This document shows, piece by piece, positions 44,215 to 52,644 of a DNA stretch of 64,000 nt. Below the pieces are notes generated by a model. It had not been told where the DNA came from. It saw only the letters and a list, made by a program, of their open reading frames with translations, and did no database searches. Every line of letters starts with the position of its first letter. The first letter of the stretch is position 1. The DNA is taken from positions 15,678 through 79,677 of the forward strand of contig JAVEYY010000021.1 in assembly GCA_034003245.1 (NCBI GenBank). Direction: 5' to 3'. Made by a program: the position numbers and the translations under genes. The stretch is from Perlabentimonas sp034003245. Its GTDB lineage: Bacteria > Bacteroidota > Bacteroidia > Bacteroidales > Tenuifilaceae.

Positions 44215-44289
44215 AACTTGGAAGTAATTTTGCTTGAAGTAATTTTTTAGAAAATTGACAAATCATACTTAAGAAAGATTACCCTCTGT

Positions 44290-45306
44290 CTAAGCCCAAG
44301 GTGAGGGATTAATGCTCTCGTCCTGGACAAATCCGGAATACTTCTCGGCAACCAGCGATAGCAAATCGTTCAGCTCATTTGGGCAATCGGTGGTAACGAG
44401 CTTAAGCCTTATCTCCTTAAAGTTGGGCAAACCCTTAAAGTAGCTGGTAAGGTGTCGGCGAAGCTCAAGAATTCCTCGTCGCTCCCCTTTAAACTCAATG
44501 GATTTTTGAAGATGCTCCTTTGCAATATCCACCTTCTCCTCAACAGAAAAAGGTTTCATTCGTTCGCCAGTTTGCATATAGTGTTTAATCTCCCTAAAAA
44601 CCCAGGGTCGTCCGTAGGTTGCGCGACCAATCATAATGGCGTCAACGCCATATCGATTGAAGTAATCCACCGCCTTTTCAGGCCCATCGATATCGCCATT
44701 GCCAATAATTGGGATATGCATACGGGGATTTGCCTTTACCTCTCCAATAAGAGTCCAGTCGGCCTCGCCCTTATACAGTTGAGCACGGGTGCGGCCATGA
44801 ATGGTAAGAGCCTTTATGCCTACATCCTGCAATCGCTCTGCAATCTCAACGATCTGCTTGGTGCTATCGTCCCAGCCCAAGCGTGTCTTAACGGTTACTG
44901 GCAGATGAGTTGCATTAACAATCTGGCGGGTCATCTCCACCATCTTGGGGATATCCTTCATCATTCCAGAACCCGCTCCGCGGTTGGCAATCTTTTTCAC
45001 CGGGCAACCAAAGTTGATATCAACAACGTCGGGGTTGGCTTCGGCAGCCATCTTACAAGCCTCCACCATGCTCTCGATAATGTGGCCGTAAAGCTGAATC
45101 CCAATTGGTCGTTCGTGCTCAAAGATGTTTAACTTTGTCTGACAGCTGCTAGCATCTCTTATCAGTCCATCGGAGTTCACAAACTCGGTGAACATCATAT
45201 CGGCACCAAACCGCTTGCAAAGATATCGGAACGACGGATCGGTAACATCTTCCATGGGCGCCAGGAAGAGAGGCTTATCACCTAGATCTAAATTATGTAT
45301 TCTCAC
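44290..45306 (-). CDS. dusB: tRNA-dihydrouridine synthase (DusB type)
   Basis: 338 residues. It has the FMN barrel signature APMEDVTDPSFR at the N-terminus, the catalytic Cys in VDINFGCPVKKIANRGAGSGMM, KTRLGWDD, IHGRTRAQLYKGEADW and IIGNGDI. It reduces uridines in the D loop of tRNAs. The start is GTG at 45306; CAAAAATA at 45330-45337 (TATTTTTG on the minus strand) is a fitting -7 element just upstream. Confidence 0.95.
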   Translation of the reverse strand: MRIHNLDLGDKPLFLAPMEDVTDPSFRYLCKRFGADMMFTEFVNSDGLIRDASSCQTKLNIFEHERPIGIQLYGHIIESMVEACKMAAEANPDVVDINFGCPVKKIANRGAGSGMMKDIPKMVEMTRQIVNATHLPVTVKTRLGWDDSTKQIVEIAERLQDVGIKALTIHGRTRAQLYKGEADWTLIGEVKANPRMHIPIIGNGDIDGPEKAVDYFNRYGVDAIMIGRATYGRPWVFREIKHYMQTGERMKPFSVEEKVDIAKEHLQKSIEFKGERRGILELRRHLTSYFKGLPNFKEIRLKLVTTDCPNELNDLLSLVAEKYSGFVQDESINPSPWA

Positions 45307-45329
45307 TGTGTATCAAAATTTTTGGGCTA

Positions 45330-45337
45330 CAAAAATA
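45330..45337 (-). promoter_or_regulatory. -7 promoter element for dusB
   Basis: TATTTTTG on the minus strand matches TAnnTTTG, 23 bp before the GTG start. Confidence 0.45.
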
Positions 45338-45410
45338 GGCAGAGTTATTGAAATAAGCCCGTAAATGTTCAAAAAAGAGACCTTAAGCAAGATTGATTAG
45401 AATAATGGAT

Positions 45411-45418
45411 TAATTTTG
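45411..45418 (+). promoter_or_regulatory. -7 promoter element for the envelope gene pair
   Basis: TAATTTTG matches TAnnTTTG, 27 bp before the ATG at 45446. It covers the in-frame TTG at 45416 and so argues against that start. Confidence 0.45.
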
Positions 45419-45445
45419 TTAAACAATTTTACAACCAGCAAAAGC

Positions 45446-46069
45446 ATGAGACTAATTTTCCGATCGCTAACAATTTTGGGTATTCTAACGCTCGTGTCGC
45501 TTTTCTATGGATGCCCAGGATGTGAGTTTGATTTCCCTATCAGCATAAATAAGATGGAGATTAAACTTTTGGATAATTCAGGCGAAAAACCCCAAATCAC
45601 CGAATCGGAATTTCAGTCCAGGACAGCCATTGCATTTACATGCCAGCTTTTCGACTCCATCTACTACTACCCCTACGACTATGCTTACCAGAGTCACGCT
45701 GCATTTTCAATCTTTCAGTCGGCACAGGCTTGGTCCTGTGTGGAGAATTACACACTTGAAAACAAGGTAACTGACATCAAGATTAAAACCATTCACGATA
45801 TTTCCGCTAATGTTAAAGCCAACGACGATGTTACCCATCTTTTTGTGGCCGAACTTCCTGAGACCCATCAGGAGTACCTGTACTTCACAATAGATCAAAT
45901 AATTGAACGAGTTAACAGCAATGCTACTTTTTGGAATCCTTGGGTATCGCTGTACCTTTTTTTTACCATTGAACTTGAACACGATAGCGCTTGTTTCGAT
46001 GTTCAAATCACACTCGATAGCGGGGAGATTCTGCACTCTGTGACACCCATTATTTTTGCTCAAAACTAG
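45446..46069 (+). CDS. Predicted lipoprotein of unknown function
   Basis: 207 residues from the ATG at 45446. A hydrophobic N-terminus (LTILGILTLVSLF) runs into YGCPGC, where the first Cys is a likely lipidation site. The rest is beta-rich with several aromatic residues and two further cysteines. No family recognised. It is followed after 8 bp by a barrel-like protein gene, so the two probably form an operon that also includes the CPBP protease. Confidence 0.7.
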   Translation: MRLIFRSLTILGILTLVSLFYGCPGCEFDFPISINKMEIKLLDNSGEKPQITESEFQSRTAIAFTCQLFDSIYYYPYDYAYQSHAAFSIFQSAQAWSCVENYTLENKVTDIKIKTIHDISANVKANDDVTHLFVAELPETHQEYLYFTIDQIIERVNSNATFWNPWVSLYLFFTIELEHDSACFDVQITLDSGEILHSVTPIIFAQN

Positions 46070-46077
46070 TATCGATT

Positions 46078-46938
46078 ATGAAGTTCCAACTCTGCCTTAT
46101 CATCACTGTTCTTTCAACACTATATTCACTTAAGTCATTTAGCCACAAAGGTTTTATAAGGATAGAACAGATTGCGTATGGATTTAACTTTAGTAGTAGC
46201 TGGTCGCAATCGCAACCATTGGGAGTAAATATCGATTTCACCAACTACATTCATAGCAGCAAAATTGATAATGGCGCTAGCCTTGGGTTCGGATCGACTT
46301 TTGGCATTGGAAATACTATTAAAGTAGATGCAAGAGCAAGCTACAGCCCCGACACAAGGCTAAACATGAAAGGCCAGATTGCCTTCTTTACTGGCAAATA
46401 CTTTGGCTTGGTAGGTGGATACGCAACCTATAGTAACACAGTAAACAATTACAGAGATTTTTTCGAAAACCAGTCGGACGAATACATCCTTCTGGCAAAT
46501 TCGTATCTATGCTTCGAGGGAATTCAGTTCTCGAACCGGGCAATTTACCTGGGGCCAACCATGCGATACAGCATGGGAATAATAAGTATTGAGGGCAGCG
46601 TGGCTTTGGGTTACGCGCAGAATTCGAACTTCAGCACCACTATTGCACAGAAAAAAGTTGATTCCAACTACCGCAAAGAGATGGCATACGATATAGTTAC
46701 ATCATCTTATCTCGTGGTAATGCCCGAGGTAAAATTTAATGCAGATATTTTTAGCTTCGATATTACTACCTTTGGGTTTGAAGTTTCAGTTTTTGGGGAG
46801 TTTAGCAAGCGAAGCCTAAATTATAACCTAACCGAAAGTTCGTGGACCAACACTCAACCAACGAGCCAAAAAGTTGAAAACCCCAAGCGACTTACATCCC
46901 GATTAAATGTTGATGTATCGATAATTTGGAAATTCTAA
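46078..46938 (+). CDS. Predicted outer-membrane beta-barrel protein
   Basis: 286 residues with a signal peptide (core LIITVLSTLYSL). Long alternating strands rich in Gly, Tyr and Ser run through the protein, and it ends in VDVSIIWKF with a terminal Phe, typical of outer-membrane barrels. No specific family recognised. It is tightly spaced between the lipoprotein (8 bp) and the CPBP protease gene (12 bp). Confidence 0.7.
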   Translation: MKFQLCLIITVLSTLYSLKSFSHKGFIRIEQIAYGFNFSSSWSQSQPLGVNIDFTNYIHSSKIDNGASLGFGSTFGIGNTIKVDARASYSPDTRLNMKGQIAFFTGKYFGLVGGYATYSNTVNNYRDFFENQSDEYILLANSYLCFEGIQFSNRAIYLGPTMRYSMGIISIEGSVALGYAQNSNFSTTIAQKKVDSNYRKEMAYDIVTSSYLVVMPEVKFNADIFSFDITTFGFEVSVFGEFSKRSLNYNLTESSWTNTQPTSQKVENPKRLTSRLNVDVSIIWKF

Positions 46939-46950
46939 AGAATCTTCAAA

Positions 46951-47865
46951 ATGCAAAACCTGTTTATTCACAAAGAGCTATCGTCCCTAAAGGGTATTCT
47001 TATCTCCTTTCTTGTGGCACTTTTCGGTTTTTTATTCTTTTTTACAATTGGAGAACTAATCAAAGCAGTATTTTTCAGTGGAATCGAGGCCGATATCAGC
47101 ACACAGCAGGGGTTAATGCTAATGCGCATATCTCAAATATTGCAGACCACAGGGCTTTTCCTGTTTCCAGCAATACTTATCCCCTTATTCACAAGCTCAT
47201 CGGCAATCCGGTTTTTGGGGTTTAACTCCACCTCAACATCAATAATTTTCCTGTCAATTGCAATAATGGTTCTTGTTATTCCAGGGGTAAACCTAATTGC
47301 ATCACTCAACGCCATGATTCCAATGCCCAGCTGGATGCTCGATATAGAGCAAGCCGCATCGAGAATAATGAAGGCTATGCTAATAACCGATAGTTTGTGG
47401 TTACTAATGGTAAATCTAGTGGTTGTCGCAGTTATTCCTGCAATTGCCGAGGAGCTATTTTTCAGGGGATTGGTTCAGAAATATATGATCGGATGGACTG
47501 GCAAGTCGTTTTGGGGTATTCTGATTACAGCAGCGATCTTCAGCGCAATCCACATGCAGTTTCAGGGATTTATCCCAAGGTTACTTCTCGGATTGCTGTT
47601 CGGATATTTATATGTATGGAGCGGATCGATATGGGCACCCATTGCGGCGCACTTTGCCAACAACAGCACTGCGGTTTTTGTGTACTACCTTATTGGTAAA
47701 GGCGATATTCCCTCTAAACTCGACACAGTTGGTAATGCTAGTGGAGCTTGGCAAGTGGGAATATTCAGCTTAGTTGTTTCTGGAATTCTTCTTTGGGTAT
47801 TCTGGCGCGAGCGGGTTACACATCCAAGTCCACAAGACTCCGCTCTAACATCTGAAGGCCTTTGA
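46951..47865 (+). CDS. CPBP-family intramembrane metalloprotease
   Basis: 304 residues with about seven membrane helices. The CPBP (Abi) motifs are in order: AEELFFRGLVQKY (EExxxR), FSAIHMQF (FxxxH) and PIAAHFANNS (HxxxN/B type). These are the predicted metal-binding and catalytic residues of the CAAX protease/Rce1-like family. The substrate is unknown. Its 3' end overlaps the convergent gene at 47816 by 50 bp. Confidence 0.92.
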   Translation: MQNLFIHKELSSLKGILISFLVALFGFLFFFTIGELIKAVFFSGIEADISTQQGLMLMRISQILQTTGLFLFPAILIPLFTSSSAIRFLGFNSTSTSIIFLSIAIMVLVIPGVNLIASLNAMIPMPSWMLDIEQAASRIMKAMLITDSLWLLMVNLVVVAVIPAIAEELFFRGLVQKYMIGWTGKSFWGILITAAIFSAIHMQFQGFIPRLLLGLLFGYLYVWSGSIWAPIAAHFANNSTAVFVYYLIGKGDIPSKLDTVGNASGAWQVGIFSLVVSGILLWVFWRERVTHPSPQDSALTSEGL

Positions 47866-48550
47866 TCTCGTTCTTGCGGTAAACATAAATCAAGCCATAG
47901 GCTTGGGCCTGCTCCCTGCGCTCGTGATCGGGCATATCCTTAAATTTTTCCTCCACCTCATTCCAGATATCGAGGATAATGGCATCGGCTTTCTTTCTAA
48001 GCTCATCGAGCTCGGTCTGGCAACGCTGAGTATTCTGCTGCAATATCCTCTGGTGGTTAAATCCCTCGGCAAAGTTCTCGTATCTAACCTTAACCACCGC
48101 TATGGTAGGGTTGGTTATGGGTGGCTGTCCCTTTGAGGTTCGCTCCGACTCCCCCTGAATAATCTTTTTTCCCCAATCCAACAAATCCTTATCAGTGGTT
48201 AGGTTTGGGAGTTTACGCTCATCTATGTCCATCCCGTAAAGTTCACGCACCTTCTCAGGCAACTCACCTCGCGAAATGGTCATATTAAGCACCTGAATAA
48301 AATGCGATAGGTAAAGTCGGGCCTTTTTGGCAACCGTCTGATACTCCTTATTCTTCTCAATCTGCTTATTGTATGCCGCCTTGTAGTTGGCCATCGATTT
48401 CTCAAAACTATTGATAAACAGATCGGCCTTGGCAAATGTACTCTGGGTAAAAGCCATTTTAAATGGGGGCAGCTCTCGACCTTTTCTAATGGCTGCCTTT
48501 AGAGCCCTGAGCCTGGCACTGTCGGTGTTGGGTAAGCGTCGGTAAGGCAT
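47816..48550 (-). CDS. Conserved-looking protein of unknown function, helical
   Basis: 244 residues, mostly helical, no signal or membrane segment, with many charged residues and two coiled-coil-like regions (about 45-80 and 175-215). No motif recognised. Codon use and length support a real gene. It is convergent with and overlaps the CPBP gene over its last 50 bp. Confidence 0.68.
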   Translation of the reverse strand: MPYRRLPNTDSARLRALKAAIRKGRELPPFKMAFTQSTFAKADLFINSFEKSMANYKAAYNKQIEKNKEYQTVAKKARLYLSHFIQVLNMTISRGELPEKVRELYGMDIDERKLPNLTTDKDLLDWGKKIIQGESERTSKGQPPITNPTIAVVKVRYENFAEGFNHQRILQQNTQRCQTELDELRKKADAIILDIWNEVEEKFKDMPDHERREQAQAYGLIYVYRKNEIKGLQMLERSLVDLDV

Positions 48551-48759
48551 GGTAGCAAGGTGATTTAGGGTGACTGTTCAAAAGGTGTTGATAAACTGCG
48601 AATATACATATTATTTTATACTAAACAACAGTATTCGCAAATTATTTAATTTTTTTGGTGATCTAGTAATGAGAACATTGAGAGGCGAAGGGGTATTCAA
48701 TAGCCCCATTCATCTGCAATTCGCCAATAATGCACTTTTAGAGCTTAATAAAAAAGATG

Positions 48760-48767
48760 TACTTTTG
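48760..48767 (+). promoter_or_regulatory. -7 promoter element for kbl
   Basis: TACTTTTG matches TAnnTTTG, 39 bp before the ATG. Confidence 0.5.
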
Positions 48768-48806
48768 CTTATCCTATCTCATTATAAATAAAAAAATCAA
48801 CCTAAT

Positions 48807-49994
48807 ATGTACGGCAAAATAAAAGAGGAATTACAAAAGCAGCTTCAGGGCATAAAGGACGATGGCCTTTACAAAGCTGAGCGCGTAATTGTCACGCCAC
48901 AGGGTGTTGAGATTGAAACGGATGGCAAAAGGGTGCTTAACTTTTGCGCCAACAACTACCTTGGTCTTTCGAATCATCCACGCCTGGTTCAAGCAGCAAA
49001 GGATGCCATGGACACACATGGCTTTGGTGTATCGTCGGTTCGCTTTATATGCGGAACGCAGGATATTCACAAGGAGTTGGAACAGCGAATATCGGAGTAC
49101 TTTGGCACAGAAGATACAATCCTATACATTGCAGCTTTCGATGCCAATGGCGGCGTTTTTGAGCCCATCCTCGGCGAGGAGGATGCCATTATCTCCGATG
49201 CCCTTAACCACGCCTCAATTATTGACGGAGTTAGACTGTGTAAAGCACAACGCTACCGCTACAACAATGCCGACATGGAGGATCTTGAACAACAGCTAAA
49301 GTTAGCCCAAGCACAGAGGCACAGAATAATCGTTACCGATGGCGTTTTCTCTATGGACGGAAACGTAGCTCCGATGGACAAGATTGTTGAGCTCGCCGAG
49401 AAATACAACGCCATGGTTATGATTGACGAGAGTCACTCGGCAGGTGTTGTTGGCAAAACTGGCCGCGGGGTAACCGAGCAGTTCAACATTAGAGGCAAAG
49501 CCGATATAATAACAGGCACTTTAGGCAAAGCCTTTGGAGGTGGTTGCGGTGGATTTACTACCGGGCGCAAGGAGATTATCGATATGCTTCGTCAACGTTC
49601 ACGCCCATATCTGTTCTCAAACTCGATGCCCCCAGCTGTGGTTGGTGCGGGTATAGAAACATTTAAAATGCTCGAAACCAGCAATGAGTTGCACGATAAA
49701 CTCGTTAGCAACACCCAATACTTTGTAAAAGGCATGCAAGCTGCTGGCTTTGATATTAAACCAACTCAAAGTGCCATTGTGGCGGTTATGCTATACGATG
49801 CCAAGCTATCGCAAACCATGGCTGCTGAACTACTCGAAGAAGGGATTTACGTAATTGGGTTCTACTTCCCCGTAGTTCCCAGGGAGCAGGCACGAATTCG
49901 AGTTCAGGTTTCGGCTGCTCACAGCAAAGAGCATCTCGATAAGTGTATAGCTGCTTTTACTAAAGTAGGCCAGAAACTTGGCGTTATTAAATAA
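48807..49994 (+). CDS. kbl: Glycine C-acetyltransferase (2-amino-3-ketobutyrate CoA ligase)
   Basis: 395 residues, PLP enzyme of the alpha-oxoamine synthase family. It has NFCANNYLGLSNHPRL, SSVRFICGTQ, VMIDESHSAGVVGKTGRG and the PLP lysine in GTLGKAFGG. It splits 2-amino-3-ketobutyrate into glycine and acetyl-CoA in threonine breakdown. No threonine dehydrogenase gene is next to it here. Related enzymes (8-amino-7-oxononanoate synthase) are less likely given the sequence. Confidence 0.93.
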   Translation: MYGKIKEELQKQLQGIKDDGLYKAERVIVTPQGVEIETDGKRVLNFCANNYLGLSNHPRLVQAAKDAMDTHGFGVSSVRFICGTQDIHKELEQRISEYFGTEDTILYIAAFDANGGVFEPILGEEDAIISDALNHASIIDGVRLCKAQRYRYNNADMEDLEQQLKLAQAQRHRIIVTDGVFSMDGNVAPMDKIVELAEKYNAMVMIDESHSAGVVGKTGRGVTEQFNIRGKADIITGTLGKAFGGGCGGFTTGRKEIIDMLRQRSRPYLFSNSMPPAVVGAGIETFKMLETSNELHDKLVSNTQYFVKGMQAAGFDIKPTQSAIVAVMLYDAKLSQTMAAELLEEGIYVIGFYFPVVPREQARIRVQVSAAHSKEHLDKCIAAFTKVGQKLGVIK

Positions 49995-50012
49995 ACTCAC
50001 TTTGATAAATAT

Positions 50013-50046
50013 AGAAAAGCCCTTATCGCATTTTGGATAAGGGCAT
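50013..50046. terminator. Terminator between kbl and wecB
   Basis: GCCCTTATC / GATAAGGGC stem with TTTT following on the minus strand, so it best serves the minus-strand wecB; it may also stop kbl transcripts. Confidence 0.7.
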
Positions 50047-50064
50047 TTCTATTGTAATAAACAT

Positions 50065-51144
50065 CTACTTTCCTAAGAAATCCTTAAGACATTTTACGAT
50101 AATAGTAGCTGCATTTCCTGTGCCGTAAAGATTTTCAGTAAAATTTTTACTACGGTTAGATATTGTATTAAAACCATCAATAATCCTACTATACTGCGAG
50201 CCAACCAAAAGGTTGTAACCCCCTTTAACTAGTTCAACCCATTCGGTTTCCTCTCGAAGCGTCAAACATTTTTTTTCAAAGAAAAATGCCTCTTTCTGCA
50301 GACCTCCGCTATCGGTTATCACCATTGCACAGTGCTTTAGCAATTCTATCATATCAAAATAACCAACTGGCGGAATTATTGTAAAAGTCGCTTTTAACCC
50401 ACTTGCGTCAATAATTTTCTTTGTTCGGGGGTGCAACGGAACAACCACCTGCCTTTGTCCATGAATAGTATTTAAGGCATCAATAATTCCCTTAAGGTTT
50501 TCGGGACTATCAGTATTCTCCTGTCGATGCATTGTGGCTAGCACAAAGCTGGGTTCAAGGTTTAATGCTCTAATAATTTTCGATTTTTGTGCTGACCTTT
50601 CGCTGTAGTATAACGCAGCATCGAGCATCACATCGCCCACATTGTATATGTTACAGCCAAAACCATCAAAGCCTTCGGCTTTTAGGTTATTAATGGCCAC
50701 CTGGGTTGGACAAAATAGATGGGTCGAAATTCTATCGGTGAGTATGCGGTTAGTTTCCTCGGGCATGGCCATATTGAACGAACGGAGACCGGCCTCGACG
50801 TGCGCCACGGGAATGCCTAGCTTTTGAGCGGCCAATGCTCCAGCCAGAGTAGAGTTAGTATCGCCATATACAAGCACTACCTTGGGCTTTTCATCTACTA
50901 AAACCTTCTCGATAGCTTCGAGCATTCGCCCGGTCATTGCCCCATGCGAAAGGCTATGAATCTCTAAGTTGTAGTCGGGCTGGGGTATCTCCATTTCATC
51001 AAAAAACACCTGCGACATGTTATAGTCGAAATGCTGACCAGTATGAACAATAACCTCTTTAAGCCCAACACTTCGGAGCGCACGGCTTACTGTTCCGGCC
51101 TTAACAAACTGGGGACGAGCTCCAACAATAGTGATTATGCTCAT
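50065..51144 (-). CDS. wecB: UDP-N-acetylglucosamine 2-epimerase (non-hydrolysing)
   Basis: 359 residues. It has the family motifs VGARPQFVKAG at the N-terminus, VHTGQHFDYNMS, VYGDTNSTLAGALAA, HVEAGLRSFN, PEETNRILTDRIS and SGGLQKEAFF. It converts UDP-GlcNAc to UDP-ManNAc for polysaccharide synthesis. It lies 43 bp downstream of a glycosyltransferase gene on the same strand, which fits a surface-glycan role. Confidence 0.95.
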   Translation of the reverse strand: MSIITIVGARPQFVKAGTVSRALRSVGLKEVIVHTGQHFDYNMSQVFFDEMEIPQPDYNLEIHSLSHGAMTGRMLEAIEKVLVDEKPKVVLVYGDTNSTLAGALAAQKLGIPVAHVEAGLRSFNMAMPEETNRILTDRISTHLFCPTQVAINNLKAEGFDGFGCNIYNVGDVMLDAALYYSERSAQKSKIIRALNLEPSFVLATMHRQENTDSPENLKGIIDALNTIHGQRQVVVPLHPRTKKIIDASGLKATFTIIPPVGYFDMIELLKHCAMVITDSGGLQKEAFFFEKKCLTLREETEWVELVKGGYNLLVGSQYSRIIDGFNTISNRSKNFTENLYGTGNAATIIVKCLKDFLGK

Positions 51145-51187
51145 TATCTGAAGATTTTAGATCTTTCGAGTTTATGTTTGCCTAAAA

Positions 51188-52483
51188 TTAGGAAAGCTTA
51201 TCGAGGATTTCAACAAATTTCCCCGTTAGATTTCGGCGGCTGTAGGTTGTATTATCAATATTATGAAGAAATGGAAACCCCTGCTCATACTCAGCCCAAA
51301 GCCAGGTAAGTTTGGTGGTTATATCATCGATGCTTGAAATATTGGCGGTTACACCAGCCTTTGTTTCCTTAAGCAGATTATCGACATCGCCACCCAAAGG
51401 GCCAATGGCAAGTATGGGACGCTTGGCCGCAAGGTACTCGAAAATCTTGCCTGTTAGTATGCCCTTGGCATTTGGCGTATTGTTTACCAAGATAAGCAGC
51501 ACTTGCGAACGCTGCATAAGCTTAACGCTTGTGATATGATTAACATATCCAAAAAAAGTACAGTAATCTGTTAATCCATACTTTTCAATTTCATCGCGAA
51601 CCGATTTGTCGATTGTACCCACCAGCTGTATTCTGAGTTTACTGGCAAAAGCCTTATCACTACTAATCAGACTATTCATGGCTTGCCAAAGAAATTCGCA
51701 ATTTCTACTGGGGGGGATTGTTCCTACGTGGGTAATTGTAAAGAACTGATCAGGCTCTATGGATTGAGTTGGGAAATCGGCCTCATCAAATCCATTGGTA
51801 ATAACCTTAATTTTTCTGTTACTCAGCCGTTCATACTCATCCTGCATTTGTGAACCCACCACCACAACTTCATCGGCGCTTTTCAGCACATCATGCTCAA
51901 GTTTTCGATGTTTTTTTAGCGCACGAGCAGATAAAGGTAGATCGTTAAAATAATCAATATTGGTCCACGGATCGCGAAAATCGGCAACCCACTTAACGCC
52001 TAGTTTCTGCTTAAGCCCAAGTGCAATTAGGTGCATGCTGTGTGGTGGACCAGTTGATACTATAGCATCGACAGGATGTTCCTTTAAGTATTTGGCCAAA
52101 AACCTAATCGATGGACGAATCCAGAACATTCGGGCGTCGGGAACAAAAAGGTTTGCCCTTACCCAAAGGGCGATACGCCCAAGCACCCCTTTTGATTTGC
52201 CCTCTTCGGATGTAAAGCCTACGCCTATTTTACCCTTTTGGCGAGTAAATAAACGAAACACCTTGTATGGTTCAAAGATATTTCGTTTTAACACCTCAAC
52301 TCCAATTGGGATTTCAGCGTGCATTGTCTCATCCAACAGAACCACCTCAGGATTTTGTGGAGTATAGATAACAGGTTCCCAACCAAACTGGCGCAAATAT
52401 TTTGCAAACTTTAGCCAACGCTGCACCCCACTTCCACCTGCAGGAGGCCAGTAGTAGGTGATTATTAGTAGGCGTTTGGGCAT
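51188..52483 (-). CDS. Glycosyltransferase family 4-type protein
   Basis: 431 residues with the GT-B fold pattern. The N-terminal ITYYWPPAGGSGVQRWLKFAKYL is typical of GT4 enzymes in Bacteroidota surface-glycan clusters; the C-terminal half has GTIPPSRNCEFL and KIFEYLAAKRPILAIGP (the sugar-nucleotide region). The donor and acceptor are unknown. The coding strand has a run of seven C at 51710-51716 that might be prone to slippage. It is upstream of wecB in the same operon. Confidence 0.9.
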   Translation of the reverse strand: MPKRLLIITYYWPPAGGSGVQRWLKFAKYLRQFGWEPVIYTPQNPEVVLLDETMHAEIPIGVEVLKRNIFEPYKVFRLFTRQKGKIGVGFTSEEGKSKGVLGRIALWVRANLFVPDARMFWIRPSIRFLAKYLKEHPVDAIVSTGPPHSMHLIALGLKQKLGVKWVADFRDPWTNIDYFNDLPLSARALKKHRKLEHDVLKSADEVVVVGSQMQDEYERLSNRKIKVITNGFDEADFPTQSIEPDQFFTITHVGTIPPSRNCEFLWQAMNSLISSDKAFASKLRIQLVGTIDKSVRDEIEKYGLTDYCTFFGYVNHITSVKLMQRSQVLLILVNNTPNAKGILTGKIFEYLAAKRPILAIGPLGGDVDNLLKETKAGVTANISSIDDITTKLTWLWAEYEQGFPFLHNIDNTTYSRRNLTGKFVEILDKLS

Positions 52484-52644
52484 TGGGTGGTTGGGTGATT
52501 GATTGAATGATTGAATGGTTGAGAGTTGAGAGTTTAGAGTTTAGAGTTTAGGGCTTAGCCTACCTCCATTTCATTTCGATAGGTAATGGCTTAGGGTTTT
52601 CCTTAGACCTTAAACCCTGAACCTTAAACCTTGAACGCTAAACG
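52484..52644. repeat. Simple-sequence and inverted repeats between glyS and the glycosyltransferase
   Basis: The spacer contains tandem GATTGAATG/GGTTGAGAGTT units, then GAGTTTA three times, and on the other side CCTTAAACC/CTTGAACGCTAAAC units that are roughly the reverse complement of the first. This type of degenerate repeat is common between Bacteroidota genes. Confidence 0.6.

Noticed and set aside
48570..48791. 73-codon plus-strand frame before kbl
   Set aside because: It covers the predicted kbl promoter, has no family resemblance and its composition is that of AT-rich spacer DNA.
52484..52644. CRISPR array
   Set aside because: The repeats are short, degenerate and without spacers of even length; no cas genes nearby.
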